Part shown: one piece after another, positions 10,801-19,268 of the stretch
Layout: each line of letters begins with the position of its first letter
Numbering within the stretch: the first letter of the stretch is position 1
Assembly: GCA_900128565.1 (NCBI GenBank)
Contig: LT635962.1
Coordinates: 1 to 30,886, forward strand
Length of the DNA: 30,886 bases
Source of the DNA: Stramenopiles sp. TOSAG23-6
Lineage: Eukaryota > Sar
Reading direction: 5' to 3'
The notes under the pieces: model-generated
What the model saw: only the letters and a program-made list of their open reading frames with translations
What the model was told of the DNA's origin: nothing
Database searches by the model: none
Position numbers and translations under genes: made by a program

Positions 10801-11384
10801 TAATTGAGGAGAGAAAGAAAATTGATCTTACATATACGAAATTATGTATCTATTTTTCATATAACTCACATTTGTGTCAAAAGACAGGCGCCCCGAAAAA
10901 ACCTTCCCATTATGAAGACATATTTATCATTTTACTGCAATTCGTTCAACATTTTACCCGACTGAAGGAGAAACACACTCATGATGAAACAGTCGCAAAG
11001 CGAGCAGCACAGGCTAAGAAGGATGCAGAAAATAAAGCAAAGCGAAAAGCACGCCGCGCTGAGAGAATGGCACGGAAGAAGATGAATAAACATGCAGAAA
11101 TCGAACAAGATGAAAAAGAATCGAAAATTCTTTTGACTGGCGGCAAGGAATTTGGTTCAGATTCAGGTGAAGATGACAGTAAACACCAGCTTTCTTCCAT
11201 GGAAAGAGCTGACATTTTACTTCAGCTTTACATTCAAGAACGCAATAAAGTCCCAAGAGGGCCAAAATTGCTAATGTTATTTGGACGTAAAAAAATCCCC
11301 GGTACTTCAGTGACTGTGTCGGATCTTCAGGAAGCAATTGATAGATATAAACGAAAGGCGAAAAAGGATAGCGACAGTGATTAA
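4828..11384 (+). CDS. WW-PH-Tudor-like-SAM-FH2 formin-like protein
   Basis: One gene of about 2,185 codons; the frame shifts in an A-rich tract with ambiguous bases at 7846-7873, which I take as a sequence error. Domains: WW at residues 8-40 (LPKDWIAATDKKTGKLYYYH, then TTWVRPLP); coiled coil 85-250; PH-like 372-488; two Tudor-like repeats 578-692 (VDDDGWFHCRV, then DYGTKWIFPE); SAM 881-945 (IVSWVRYTLLEP to FAELGIND); a Lys/Arg-rich tail; a second Tudor-like pair just after the ambiguous bases (7890-8215); a coiled coil (8620-8900); a basic helical segment (9050-9260); and a divergent FH2 domain from about 9700 to 10980 ending in a basic coiled coil. FH2 domains nucleate and elongate actin filaments; PH and SAM suggest membrane and partner targeting. 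The FH2 call rests on the pattern of helices (for example FLCVVCKLVNSMKKCKKEMP, SHAPKLEHILNFPRELSNLE) and is moderate. It stops with TAA, convergent with CFAP210. Confidence 0.75.
6530..6900 (+). repeat. Tudor-like tandem pair, copy A
   Basis: This segment encodes two roughly 55-residue SH3-barrel-like repeats (HDKFLSATITKV and HDKFVAATITKV). It is matched by a near-identical segment at about 7855-8216, on the other side of the SAM domain. The two units within the copy also resemble each other, so an internal duplication preceded the larger one. Confidence 0.85.
7846..7873. other. Ambiguous bases and probable frame error
   Basis: Five N bases (7846, 7853, 7864, 7871, 7873) sit in an A-rich tract at the left edge of duplicated copy B. 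The open frame before and after differs by one base missing or two extra. Both sides are otherwise coding, and the tract matches copy A in frame, so a miscalled A-run is more likely than two genes. Confidence 0.75.
7855..8216 (+). repeat. Tudor-like tandem pair, copy B
   Basis: This is the second copy of the 6530-6900 segment, with a few substitutions (for example DTHDKFLS becoming DVHDKFLA). Alignment of the left edges runs through ACAG-AAAA into TCCACAGTATG/TCCAGAGTATG without gaps. This shows that the downstream reading frame extends back to at least 7862 and that the frame break lies in the A-rich tract just before it. Confidence 0.85.
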
Positions 11385-11495
11385 ATTTGAATTGTAGCAT
11401 TTTTATTTGAAAAAAACAAGATAATTCTACACGGTCTTTGACAAAACTGAAATTCATAACGTGTTTTGTTTTACACACAATTTTCAATTGATTAT
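11385..11495. other. Short convergent spacer
   Basis: These 111 bp separate the stop codons of the formin-like gene (+) and CFAP210 (-). AT-rich; nothing else seen. Confidence 0.4.
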
Positions 11496-12893
11496 TTAAT
11501 AAAATACAAATCCCTTGAGTTCGTTCCTTGGTTCCATGCATTTCATCATTGCCTTCAAGTTAGCTCCTTTTTCTCTATATTTATCAAGTTCACCACGCAT
11601 TGTCTTTCTGAATTGTTTTTCATCTTTTGCTCTCTGCTTACGAACTCTTTCATCATGGGCAAGACTGTCCTTTCGTGATTGGATCTTTCGCATAGCTTGT
11701 TCTTGTCGTTGATTATCTACAAATGCTTGTAATTCAAGTGCCCGTCTTTTAATTTCATCTTTCTCACGCTGGTCCTTCATTTGTAGTGCCGTTGATTCAG
11801 CTTTCCACTGTTTTGCAATCCTTTTATCATTATCTTTTTCCTCTTGTTTGAGCCGTGCCTTTCGTGCCAACATTGCTTGTCTTGATTTATGTATGGCTGC
11901 TGCTTGTTGAGCACGTTTTTCATCACGTGCATCTAACATCGCTTTGTTTTTAGCATCTGCGTCCGCAACCTGAGCCTCTAGACGAGCGCCTTCATGAGTA
12001 TTCATTTTAGATAATAATTCTACAGCTCTGTCAATCATTGCTTGTTGCGCTGCCTGGCGTTCAGCTTGTAACATTTTTCGATGTTCCTTTCGCTGCTCTA
12101 TCTTGTGATCTCGTTCATCTGCATACGCTTGGATTTTGTCCATTTCTTTTGCAAGCTTTAGTTTTTCTTTGTCTTTTAATTTTTCTAGCTTCTGGTTTTC
12201 TAGCTTCATTTCAAGATTATTTTGCCTGGCTCGACGTCTCGCTTCTGCTACTTTCTGTTTCTCAGCTTCGATGTCAGCTATTGCTTTTGCTACTACAATA
12301 TTTCCTTCTATGCGTTCCTGTACAAGTCTATCTACCTTTCGCTGCATCGATTCTTTTAACTGTTGTTGCTGCTCCCGCGCAAACCACTTTGCCTTTTCTT
12401 CCCTAGCTTTCTTCTTTGCAGCATCTGCTTCATTACCTTTTCTCATATTTTCCATTGTTACTTGATGAAAGTATGCTTCCAATGCATTGTGCTCGTCAAT
12501 TACCAATTGACGTTCTCCTAATTGCGCTTCATTATGGGCAAGGACATCACTTTGCATTTGCTTTGAACGAAAACTCTTAATCTCATCTCTTTGTTCGTAC
12601 ATCAATTTGTTCGCACGACTGAGAGCTCCAGATCGTTCTTTTCTTCTTTTTCCCGCTTCAAGTTCATCAAGCTTTACACGCTCTGCTTCTAAGCGAGCTT
12701 CACGCTCTTCTCTTGCTTTGAACTTGGCCAGGCGTTGCGCTCCTAGAGTATTACCCCACGTTGCTTCCCGAGCTTTTGACTGCTTTCGTAGTCTATCTTT
12801 TTCTTTACTTTTGTCACTCTTAAATTCTTCAAAGCTTGCAGCTCGCTTTATGCGCAAGAACTCTTTGCGCGAAATTTCCAGAGCTTTCGTCAT
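11496..12893 (-). CDS. CFAP210: CFAP210/CCDC173-like axonemal coiled-coil protein
   Basis: An intronless 465-residue protein, almost entirely charged coiled coil of the trichohyalin/plectin-homology type. The N-terminal order ISRKEFLRIKR, then ATWGNTLGAQRLAKFKAREE, then LEAERVKLDELEAGKRRKER, then EQRDEIKSFRSKQMQSDVLA follows the layout of CFAP210/CCDC173. Animal CFAP210 is somewhat longer (about 550 residues). In the family it is a microtubule inner protein lining the doublets of motile cilia and flagella. Generic coiled coils can mimic each other, so a related TPH protein (CFAP45, CFAP53, MNS1) is the main alternative. It is divergent from MROH1. It is the strongest evidence in the window that the organism builds motile flagella. 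Confidence 0.72.
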   Translation of the reverse strand: MTKALEISRKEFLRIKRAASFEEFKSDKSKEKDRLRKQSKAREATWGNTLGAQRLAKFKAREEREARLEAERVKLDELEAGKRRKERSGALSRANKLMYEQRDEIKSFRSKQMQSDVLAHNEAQLGERQLVIDEHNALEAYFHQVTMENMRKGNEADAAKKKAREEKAKWFAREQQQQLKESMQRKVDRLVQERIEGNIVVAKAIADIEAEKQKVAEARRRARQNNLEMKLENQKLEKLKDKEKLKLAKEMDKIQAYADERDHKIEQRKEHRKMLQAERQAAQQAMIDRAVELLSKMNTHEGARLEAQVADADAKNKAMLDARDEKRAQQAAAIHKSRQAMLARKARLKQEEKDNDKRIAKQWKAESTALQMKDQREKDEIKRRALELQAFVDNQRQEQAMRKIQSRKDSLAHDERVRKQRAKDEKQFRKTMRGELDKYREKGANLKAMMKCMEPRNELKGFVFY

Positions 12894-13208
12894 ATCTTAT
12901 GTGTAATGTTTATGTGTGTGTTAGCTCTTGGAATGATGGTATTACAATATAAAAGCCTTCTGTAATTTGACTGTTTGGTGGAGAGAGTGATATAGATAAA
13001 GCTACAAGAGATGAAATCTTTCTTGTCACTAATGTAACCGAAAACAAAAAAACACGAAATCGGCCTAAATAATTGAAGGATTCGATAAAATTCCGTCGAT
13101 CTTGGCCAACTCTTTTTTTGAGAAGGATCATTGTTCGTCTAAAAATCGTATCTAGTCAAGGAAAATAGATACTAATACTATTCAAAAAAAAGATACTGTA
13201 AAAAGGCG
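12894..13208. promoter_or_regulatory. Divergent promoter region, CFAP210 / MROH1-like
   Basis: These 315 bp lie between two divergent starts. The sequence AATCGTATCTAGTCAAGGAA at 13144-13163, running on into AATAGATA, is the compact version of the split motif upstream of the formin-like gene at 4707-4746. Its downstream end is about 40 bp from the ATG at 13209. Confidence 0.45.
13144..13170 (+). promoter_or_regulatory. Upstream motif shared with formin-like gene
   Basis: AATCGTATCTA followed directly by GTCAAGGAAAATAGATA. The same two blocks occur at 4707-4717 and 4731-4746 with 13 extra bases between them. In both places they precede a plus-strand start codon by under 125 bp. A promoter or initiator role is inferred from position only. 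Confidence 0.4.
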
Positions 13209-16200
13209 ATGATTCGCAGTGCAATTGAAGCACTATTATCATCGGCCGGTGGCGATAATGACCACAGTGTAATTTTGAGCGTTGAAAAGTCTATGATTGA
13301 TTTGTGCCGCTCTCATCCTAAAGACATGCTTTCGGTTTGTTGTGAGACTCTACGTGATACAAGTGATGCAACGAAGCGTGGCGCAGTACTTCGAATTGTA
13401 GAGACTACAATGAGAGAAGTCGTATCGGAAACTGACGAGGAAGGTATCCGCCAACAAACATGTGAGCTTGTCTCACTGATCATAAAAGACGTTACTCAAA
13501 GACCTACTTCAGAGGCTGGTTCTGTTCTTGTTGGCGCAGCATCTTGTTTTCCAGATGTGGTAATTAACGCACTCTTGGAGCGTTGTGAAATCCCCGGAGA
13601 GGCACCACCGATCAAAATTGTAGACTTGTTAGGAAACGTAGCAGCCACAAATCCAGTAGTATTTGAAACCCGAGCAAAGGAAGTTTTTTCTGTGCTTCTA
13701 CCAACGCTAGGAACTATCAAATCAAAACAAATGCGAATTTCATTTTCACAAGCCTTTGGACAGTTTTGTGACGCGATAAATGTTGCAAAAGAGCAGTCAA
13801 AAGCACCCCCCAAAAACTTCAATTCTGAAGCATTGACTGCATATCAAGTAATATATGGTAATTGGCTTGGCGATTCTGCTGGGGATGTCCGAGGTGCCGC
13901 AGCTGAAGCTCTTGGTCGATGTTCACTGATTTTGAACCTGGAGACGAAGAGGCAGCAACTAGGTGATACCGTGCGCAAACTAATACAATTACTTAATCGA
14001 GCACGGGGGAAAACATCAGAGAGATTAATGATTCTTAGAGGGCTTTCATCTCACTTGAGTAATATTTCTGCTATGGGGTGTGAAGAAGCAGAAAACATTT
14101 TATTAGGTGAGATTAATATTATTTTAGAGGCACTTTATCCTCTTGCGTCCAATCGACCAACAGATGAGAATGACAGCACAATACTACGAAGAGATCTTTT
14201 AGTATATGCTGAAGTATTGCGATGTGTAGAAGCCCTTGCTTCTGGATCTGGTAAACTACTTGGTTGTGTGCAAAAGTTTTTGATTAATGTATTTGGGGCT
14301 TTTATTTTACCTGGGGCGAAACAATTTCCTCCAGAATCTGCTATAATTGCAACATGCACCTTACTAGCTCATCTCGTAAACTCTTTGGGGAAAACTACAG
14401 CAAATACAGAAAATATCGAAAATCTTCTATCGAGTGTCCGGTCTCTCACAGAAATAGGGGATATAAACAATGAGCGCGAACATCGAAGAATTTTGTCTCC
14501 TGCAATTAGACTTGCGGTCGCACAGCTCATTTCTGCATGTGGAACTGCTGGATTTCTACAAACTCAAGATGGTAACCTTAGGATGGGTGCACGACCTGCA
14601 ATTTTATTTATTCTACGACAATGTTCTATCGCGCCAATAGATGAAGAGAATAATCTTGTATCTTTTCGAAAGGGCAAAGGAGGGCGAGGATGTGTCTCAT
14701 TATCCCAGCTTCGAAATGCATGTGATAATGTGCTACTACATGTTTCCAGATGTACGCCTTGTCCAACTGTAACTATTCTTTTACCAGCTGTGATATCTCC
14801 GGAATATCAACATGCATTAGCGATTATTGTACATTGTCTAGCTACGCTTCACTCTAATGGTATAATTGATTACAACGATCCTTTATTACAAATACCTAAA
14901 AAATCACAATTAATGGCAAGATTAATGGTCGCAGCAAATGCTCCATTAACTGGTAGATGTCGTAAAGGACCTCTGCGAGATACAGCGTTGAAGTTACTAC
15001 AGCTCCTGTCTCATCGACTGAGTCCTGAGATTAAAGCAAACGCGCTGATAATTCCAAGCTGCTCACCAAAGGGAGAAAAAGAAAATAACTTCAATGTAAG
15101 TCAACCTGGGTGGCGTCAAACATTATTTGCAAGATTTAGAGGAACTCTTGCAGCTGCTGAAAAAGTAAACCCACAATGGGTAACTGCCTTGGGTCTTGCT
15201 CTCGCCGAACAATTATCAATGTACTCATCAGTTTGTAAAAGTAAAGACAAAGAAGGCAATTATATCGTCACTGAAAATTCTGTTCTTAAATCAGCAGGTA
15301 TTCGATACCTCGGAGCTGTTGCTGCGGCAAGCGGTTTACCAGAACTTGTCACTTCTATTATCGAATCAGGTCTTAACTCAATCGATCATTCAGATATGAA
15401 CCAAGTTCGCGCTTGTGCAGTTGGTATTGGAATGTCGGCGTCGGGTTCGCGTGCTCATTTAGACACTGCAATTGGTTTACTTGGAAAAAAACTTCGTATA
15501 GCTGCTGGTTCAGGAAAAAAAGTAGGAGGGTGGTTCGGATTTGGAGGGAAAGTGGAAGGAAAAGATGATGCGCTCCGGGGTTCGATTGCTATTTGTTATG
15601 GACAGGTTGCGTTTGCTGCACCTAAATGTATTAGATCGAATTTATTAAATCCGACGTCTCCGCTGCTACAACTAACAGATAAAACGACAACAACATGTCC
15701 AAAACTTCGTGAGAAATTCTTACGCTCATTATCTGATATTGCCGCTGCTGCTGGAACTCGAGGTAATAACGAATGTTTCGAATTGTCTCAACGAGAACAA
15801 TTTATTGATCTAACTTTAAGTTATATGCAATGTGATAAAAATGATAAAAAATCAGCAGATACATTGATTGATATTCGTGACGTAGGGGCTATGGCATGTC
15901 TAGAAATGATGAAATTACATCCAATGTTAAGTGGAGAAATTCATATACAAATTCTATCTCAAATGATCCATCTTTGGAATTTGCCATGGAAAAAGATATC
16001 CGAGGAAAATGAACCTCCCAGAGGCGATATTGTTGATATTATTGAAATGACACCAGATCCACAAACGAAACTATTTGCTGAAGGCAGTAGCTATAATAAA
16101 CTCTTACAGGCTTTAGTCACTCAAATTCCACAAGAATTATTTCACGAAAAACTCTCTGTGCAAATAAAAAGTGAAAATCGAAGATGCCGATTGCGTTCTA

Positions 16201-19025
16201 TGAATGCACTCTATGAAGTGTTACTCAAAACAGCGAGACAGTATAATGTGGGAATTAAATCGATAAAGTTTGCGATTAGCAAATGGGCAGCAACACTGAT
16301 ACCTCGATGCTTCGACTCCATGCCAGCTGTGCGTGCACAGGCAGCGAGAGCATGTTGTGCTCTACTTGATATTGCTAAACATGAGGCAAATATTACTTTT
16401 GATATACCAAAAGAAGATAAAGTCTCTCGTAGAGAAATGATTTGGGTAAACCTTGTGCTATCCGAAAGTACCTCAGATAATTGTGCCGGGGTCCAGCTAA
16501 TTGCTGCTGCATTTGCAGATGTCATGCCTTTCATTGCCCCATCATCAAATACGAGTGGAATGATCTATGACGGTTCCGAATGTACTGATGGTAAAGAACA
16601 CGTAACTCCGAAGGAAATAAATCCTCTACTATGTATGCTTCAAAGTCTGCTTGCCGTCGGTATCCGCGACTGTAAAAGTTGTGTAAGAGTTAGTTCAGCT
16701 GTTGCTCTTCTTGTAATATTAACAAAGGTTGTTAAAAGTGAAGCTATCAGCGGGGCAATTCCCTCCCTAGTACAAGATATTCTAAAAATACTTGGTGAAG
16801 TGTACGAAGAACTTGAAGAAGATGAAACAACAATACTGGACGTTGATTGGTATAAACCAAATGATGGTGCTTCAAATGATTGTAATGGACAACAGCCAAG
16901 ACTTTCTTGGGGGCGCTCAAGAATTAAAGCTGAAAGAGCAAAGTCACAAAAGAAAAGTTCTTACAATTATTCGCCTACTGAAAAGTCACACATTCAGCAG
17001 ACAAAAGCCCTCTTGCACCACTCTATATTGACTCTCGCAAATTCATATTTTGAAGTAGTGGTAAACCAAATTTTGAGATCTGTACTCCCACTCCGAGTGG
17101 AAGCTACATATTCTCTAGCAGTATTAGTTGGAGCACCAATTGAGATTGGGTTTAGCGTTGTTCGAGGCGAAACAATTGCTGAAAAATGGGCAGAGGAAAC
17201 TGGCGACACGAACCCTGCAAAGTTAAGTGTACCTACAAAAATGCGAACGCAAATGGTCCAAAAACTAATTGAACATTTAACAGATATTCTAAATAATGTA
17301 AAACCAATTTCGGAAACCAGTGAACCAAGTTCAGATAGTTCATCTTCAGGCAAAAACACTTTAGCTGGAATGGATTCAGTCAAGAAAATTAGTATTGAAG
17401 GAGCCCAACATTTGGTACACGCTACATACAATGCATTTTCTGCCGTCTATTTACTACCGAGTGGGATTCTTAATCCCTTTACTAGTAAGCATTTAGTTCC
17501 TCTAGTCGCCACTCTTTTATTGGGTATCTCGTGTATTCATTGTGCATGTTCACCACCAAAGACTAAAAATATTACAGATAGTCAAGAAGAGGAAAAACAA
17601 AAAGATACCAGATCACATCTTTTATTTGCCGCATGTGCGTCATTACGATGTCTCATTGACTGTGCAAAAGCAGGTTCCATGCGCACAGCTCTTTTGAATT
17701 CAGACATATTTGAAAAATTATGTTCCATTGAAGAGTACGACGAAGCTATCGCAAAAATCACAGAAATTCTATGCCTGAACGCGCCGTCTGTCTTGCGAAA
17801 CAGAGATAAAATTGCCACCGAGCAAATCGTGTCAACAAAGGCAACCAATACTATTGCACGCTCGATTTCTAAAGTGATGTCAATTTTTGTTACTCGGAGT
17901 AATAATGGACAAAGAATAGCTGCCACTGTTTGCTGCGCTGCTGCGGTTCCACACATTGGAAGAGGGCTAAAAGAACCGGAACTCGAGATGCTATTAACAC
18001 GTGTAACTGATGATGAACATTTAGCTCGCAAACACGCAATACGGGGTATTGGTGCATCTTTTAAGACGATCGAAGTATTGAATACTGAATGCACTTATCC
18101 TAAAATCATCAAAGCATTGGAAAAATCAGTCAATGATCCTTTTGGTAGTGTGCAATGCGAAGGCTTACTCGCTATTGAGTTCTTAACTAGTATGCTACCA
18201 TTATCGACACTAGAAAAGTATATTTCATCCATTCTGGATTCATGTTGTGAAACATTGACGGTACTTAGTGCAGATACCAGATGTGCTACACTTCAAGTCT
18301 GGGCTGGACTTCTTGCAAAATTTGGTAGCACTAGACCTAGCAAACGTATAATTGTTAATGCAATGAATGTACTTCCAAATGTATTGGCACACCTTCGAGC
18401 TAGACACGCAAAGACAAGACGAGCGGCCTTAAAATGTCTTTCACATTTATTCGTAGTGATGGGAAATGACTTTGATTCAGCTGCCGCAATATTAGTTCGT
18501 TACGGTGGCGAAGACGTAACGCAAGATCTTCGATTTTCCCAAGATCATGGTATTGATGAAACAAAAGGTATCGAAGTATTACAATCTAATTTTGCAACAA
18601 ATGATGATGCCACGAATGATGAAATATCTGATAATCGTAAAGAAGTCTCAGACTTTGATGCTTGTTTGAAAGAAATTATCCCTAAAATAATCCTGCAAAA
18701 TGGTTGTAGTATCCGCGAAGACTTGGTATTAAACATGATAAGCACGTGTAGAAATTTAATGCTTCAAACCGGAAACAAATCTAGGACAACTAATTTTTAC
18801 CATGATCAAGAAAGCGATATTGATGCCGATACTTGGGCCCCAATTGCTGCCAATGCTGCGATGATTGCTGCATCGATTGTCACATTTACCCCAGAGCACA
18901 AAAGAAAGAAAATCCATTCAAATGAAGTTTGTGCTGATATTTCTAAACTTTTGATAAACCATCCATCTGCCCCAGCAAGAAGTCGCGCAGCGCAGGCACT
19001 TGGACTCTTAGGTACATCATCTTAA
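13209..19025 (+). CDS. MROH1: MROH1-like HEAT-repeat protein
   Basis: A single uninterrupted frame of 1,938 residues made of HEAT-type helical repeats. The N-terminal part (VEKSMIDLCRSHPKDMLSVC, then RIVETTMREVV, then DVRGAAAEALGRCS) and the C-terminal end (SKLLINHPSAPARSRAAQAL) follow the layout of maestro HEAT-like repeat protein 1, which is about 1,640 residues in animals. A Gly-rich segment near residue 770 (GSGKKVGGWFGFGGKVEGK) and a Lys/Ser-rich stretch near 1230-1265 look like disordered insertions. Animal MROH1 has been linked to lysosomes/endosomes; the role in a protist is inferred. No membrane span is seen. A gene this long without an intron or introner is notable beside the fragmented DHCR24. 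HEATR5 is the main alternative, less likely from the terminal repeat signatures. Confidence 0.78.
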   Translation: MIRSAIEALLSSAGGDNDHSVILSVEKSMIDLCRSHPKDMLSVCCETLRDTSDATKRGAVLRIVETTMREVVSETDEEGIRQQTCELVSLIIKDVTQRPTSEAGSVLVGAASCFPDVVINALLERCEIPGEAPPIKIVDLLGNVAATNPVVFETRAKEVFSVLLPTLGTIKSKQMRISFSQAFGQFCDAINVAKEQSKAPPKNFNSEALTAYQVIYGNWLGDSAGDVRGAAAEALGRCSLILNLETKRQQLGDTVRKLIQLLNRARGKTSERLMILRGLSSHLSNISAMGCEEAENILLGEINIILEALYPLASNRPTDENDSTILRRDLLVYAEVLRCVEALASGSGKLLGCVQKFLINVFGAFILPGAKQFPPESAIIATCTLLAHLVNSLGKTTANTENIENLLSSVRSLTEIGDINNEREHRRILSPAIRLAVAQLISACGTAGFLQTQDGNLRMGARPAILFILRQCSIAPIDEENNLVSFRKGKGGRGCVSLSQLRNACDNVLLHVSRCTPCPTVTILLPAVISPEYQHALAIIVHCLATLHSNGIIDYNDPLLQIPKKSQLMARLMVAANAPLTGRCRKGPLRDTALKLLQLLSHRLSPEIKANALIIPSCSPKGEKENNFNVSQPGWRQTLFARFRGTLAAAEKVNPQWVTALGLALAEQLSMYSSVCKSKDKEGNYIVTENSVLKSAGIRYLGAVAAASGLPELVTSIIESGLNSIDHSDMNQVRACAVGIGMSASGSRAHLDTAIGLLGKKLRIAAGSGKKVGGWFGFGGKVEGKDDALRGSIAICYGQVAFAAPKCIRSNLLNPTSPLLQLTDKTTTTCPKLREKFLRSLSDIAAAAGTRGNNECFELSQREQFIDLTLSYMQCDKNDKKSADTLIDIRDVGAMACLEMMKLHPMLSGEIHIQILSQMIHLWNLPWKKISEENEPPRGDIVDIIEMTPDPQTKLFAEGSSYNKLLQALVTQIPQELFHEKLSVQIKSENRRCRLRSMNALYEVLLKTARQYNVGIKSIKFAISKWAATLIPRCFDSMPAVRAQAARACCALLDIAKHEANITFDIPKEDKVSRREMIWVNLVLSESTSDNCAGVQLIAAAFADVMPFIAPSSNTSGMIYDGSECTDGKEHVTPKEINPLLCMLQSLLAVGIRDCKSCVRVSSAVALLVILTKVVKSEAISGAIPSLVQDILKILGEVYEELEEDETTILDVDWYKPNDGASNDCNGQQPRLSWGRSRIKAERAKSQKKSSYNYSPTEKSHIQQTKALLHHSILTLANSYFEVVVNQILRSVLPLRVEATYSLAVLVGAPIEIGFSVVRGETIAEKWAEETGDTNPAKLSVPTKMRTQMVQKLIEHLTDILNNVKPISETSEPSSDSSSSGKNTLAGMDSVKKISIEGAQHLVHATYNAFSAVYLLPSGILNPFTSKHLVPLVATLLLGISCIHCACSPPKTKNITDSQEEEKQKDTRSHLLFAACASLRCLIDCAKAGSMRTALLNSDIFEKLCSIEEYDEAIAKITEILCLNAPSVLRNRDKIATEQIVSTKATNTIARSISKVMSIFVTRSNNGQRIAATVCCAAAVPHIGRGLKEPELEMLLTRVTDDEHLARKHAIRGIGASFKTIEVLNTECTYPKIIKALEKSVNDPFGSVQCEGLLAIEFLTSMLPLSTLEKYISSILDSCCETLTVLSADTRCATLQVWAGLLAKFGSTRPSKRIIVNAMNVLPNVLAHLRARHAKTRRAALKCLSHLFVVMGNDFDSAAAILVRYGGEDVTQDLRFSQDHGIDETKGIEVLQSNFATNDDATNDEISDNRKEVSDFDACLKEIIPKIILQNGCSIREDLVLNMISTCRNLMLQTGNKSRTTNFYHDQESDIDADTWAPIAANAAMIAASIVTFTPEHKRKKIHSNEVCADISKLLINHPSAPARSRAAQALGLLGTSS

Positions 19026-19268
19026 CCTGTATTATATGTATAAAATACAGCATACGCTTTTATTAAAATTGATAAAATATAAATCATGCCCTTTTTCTAT
19101 TTTTATTTTATTTGAGGAGCTTTGCTTCTTGGACATGTACTTTGCTATTCATTCGTAGTAACAAATTCCAATAATTTACATAGTATTTATTTATAATTTA
19201 TTACATTTTGAATCAAAAGATGATTTCGATTTGTTTCAGTTTAAAATATGTTCAATACTGTCGCAACT
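19026..19268. other. Convergent intergenic spacer
   Basis: AT-rich 243 bp between the MROH1-like stop (+) and the DHCR24 stop (-). Nothing beyond A/T-rich 3' flank is seen. Confidence 0.4.

Noticed and set aside
7890-11384. Separate gene starting after the first formin-like reading frame
   Set aside because: The second frame has no ATG near its start, begins inside a Tudor-like repeat, and aligns in frame with duplicated copy A back to the A-rich tract with Ns. One gene with a base-call error is simpler.
12038-12906. Leu/Phe-rich membrane-protein-like reading frames on the plus strand
   Set aside because: They are antisense shadows of the Lys/Glu-rich coiled coil of CFAP210.
13209-19025. 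HEATR5 identity for the large HEAT-repeat protein
   Set aside because: Considered first from size, but the terminal segments and repeat signatures fit MROH1 better than HEATR5.
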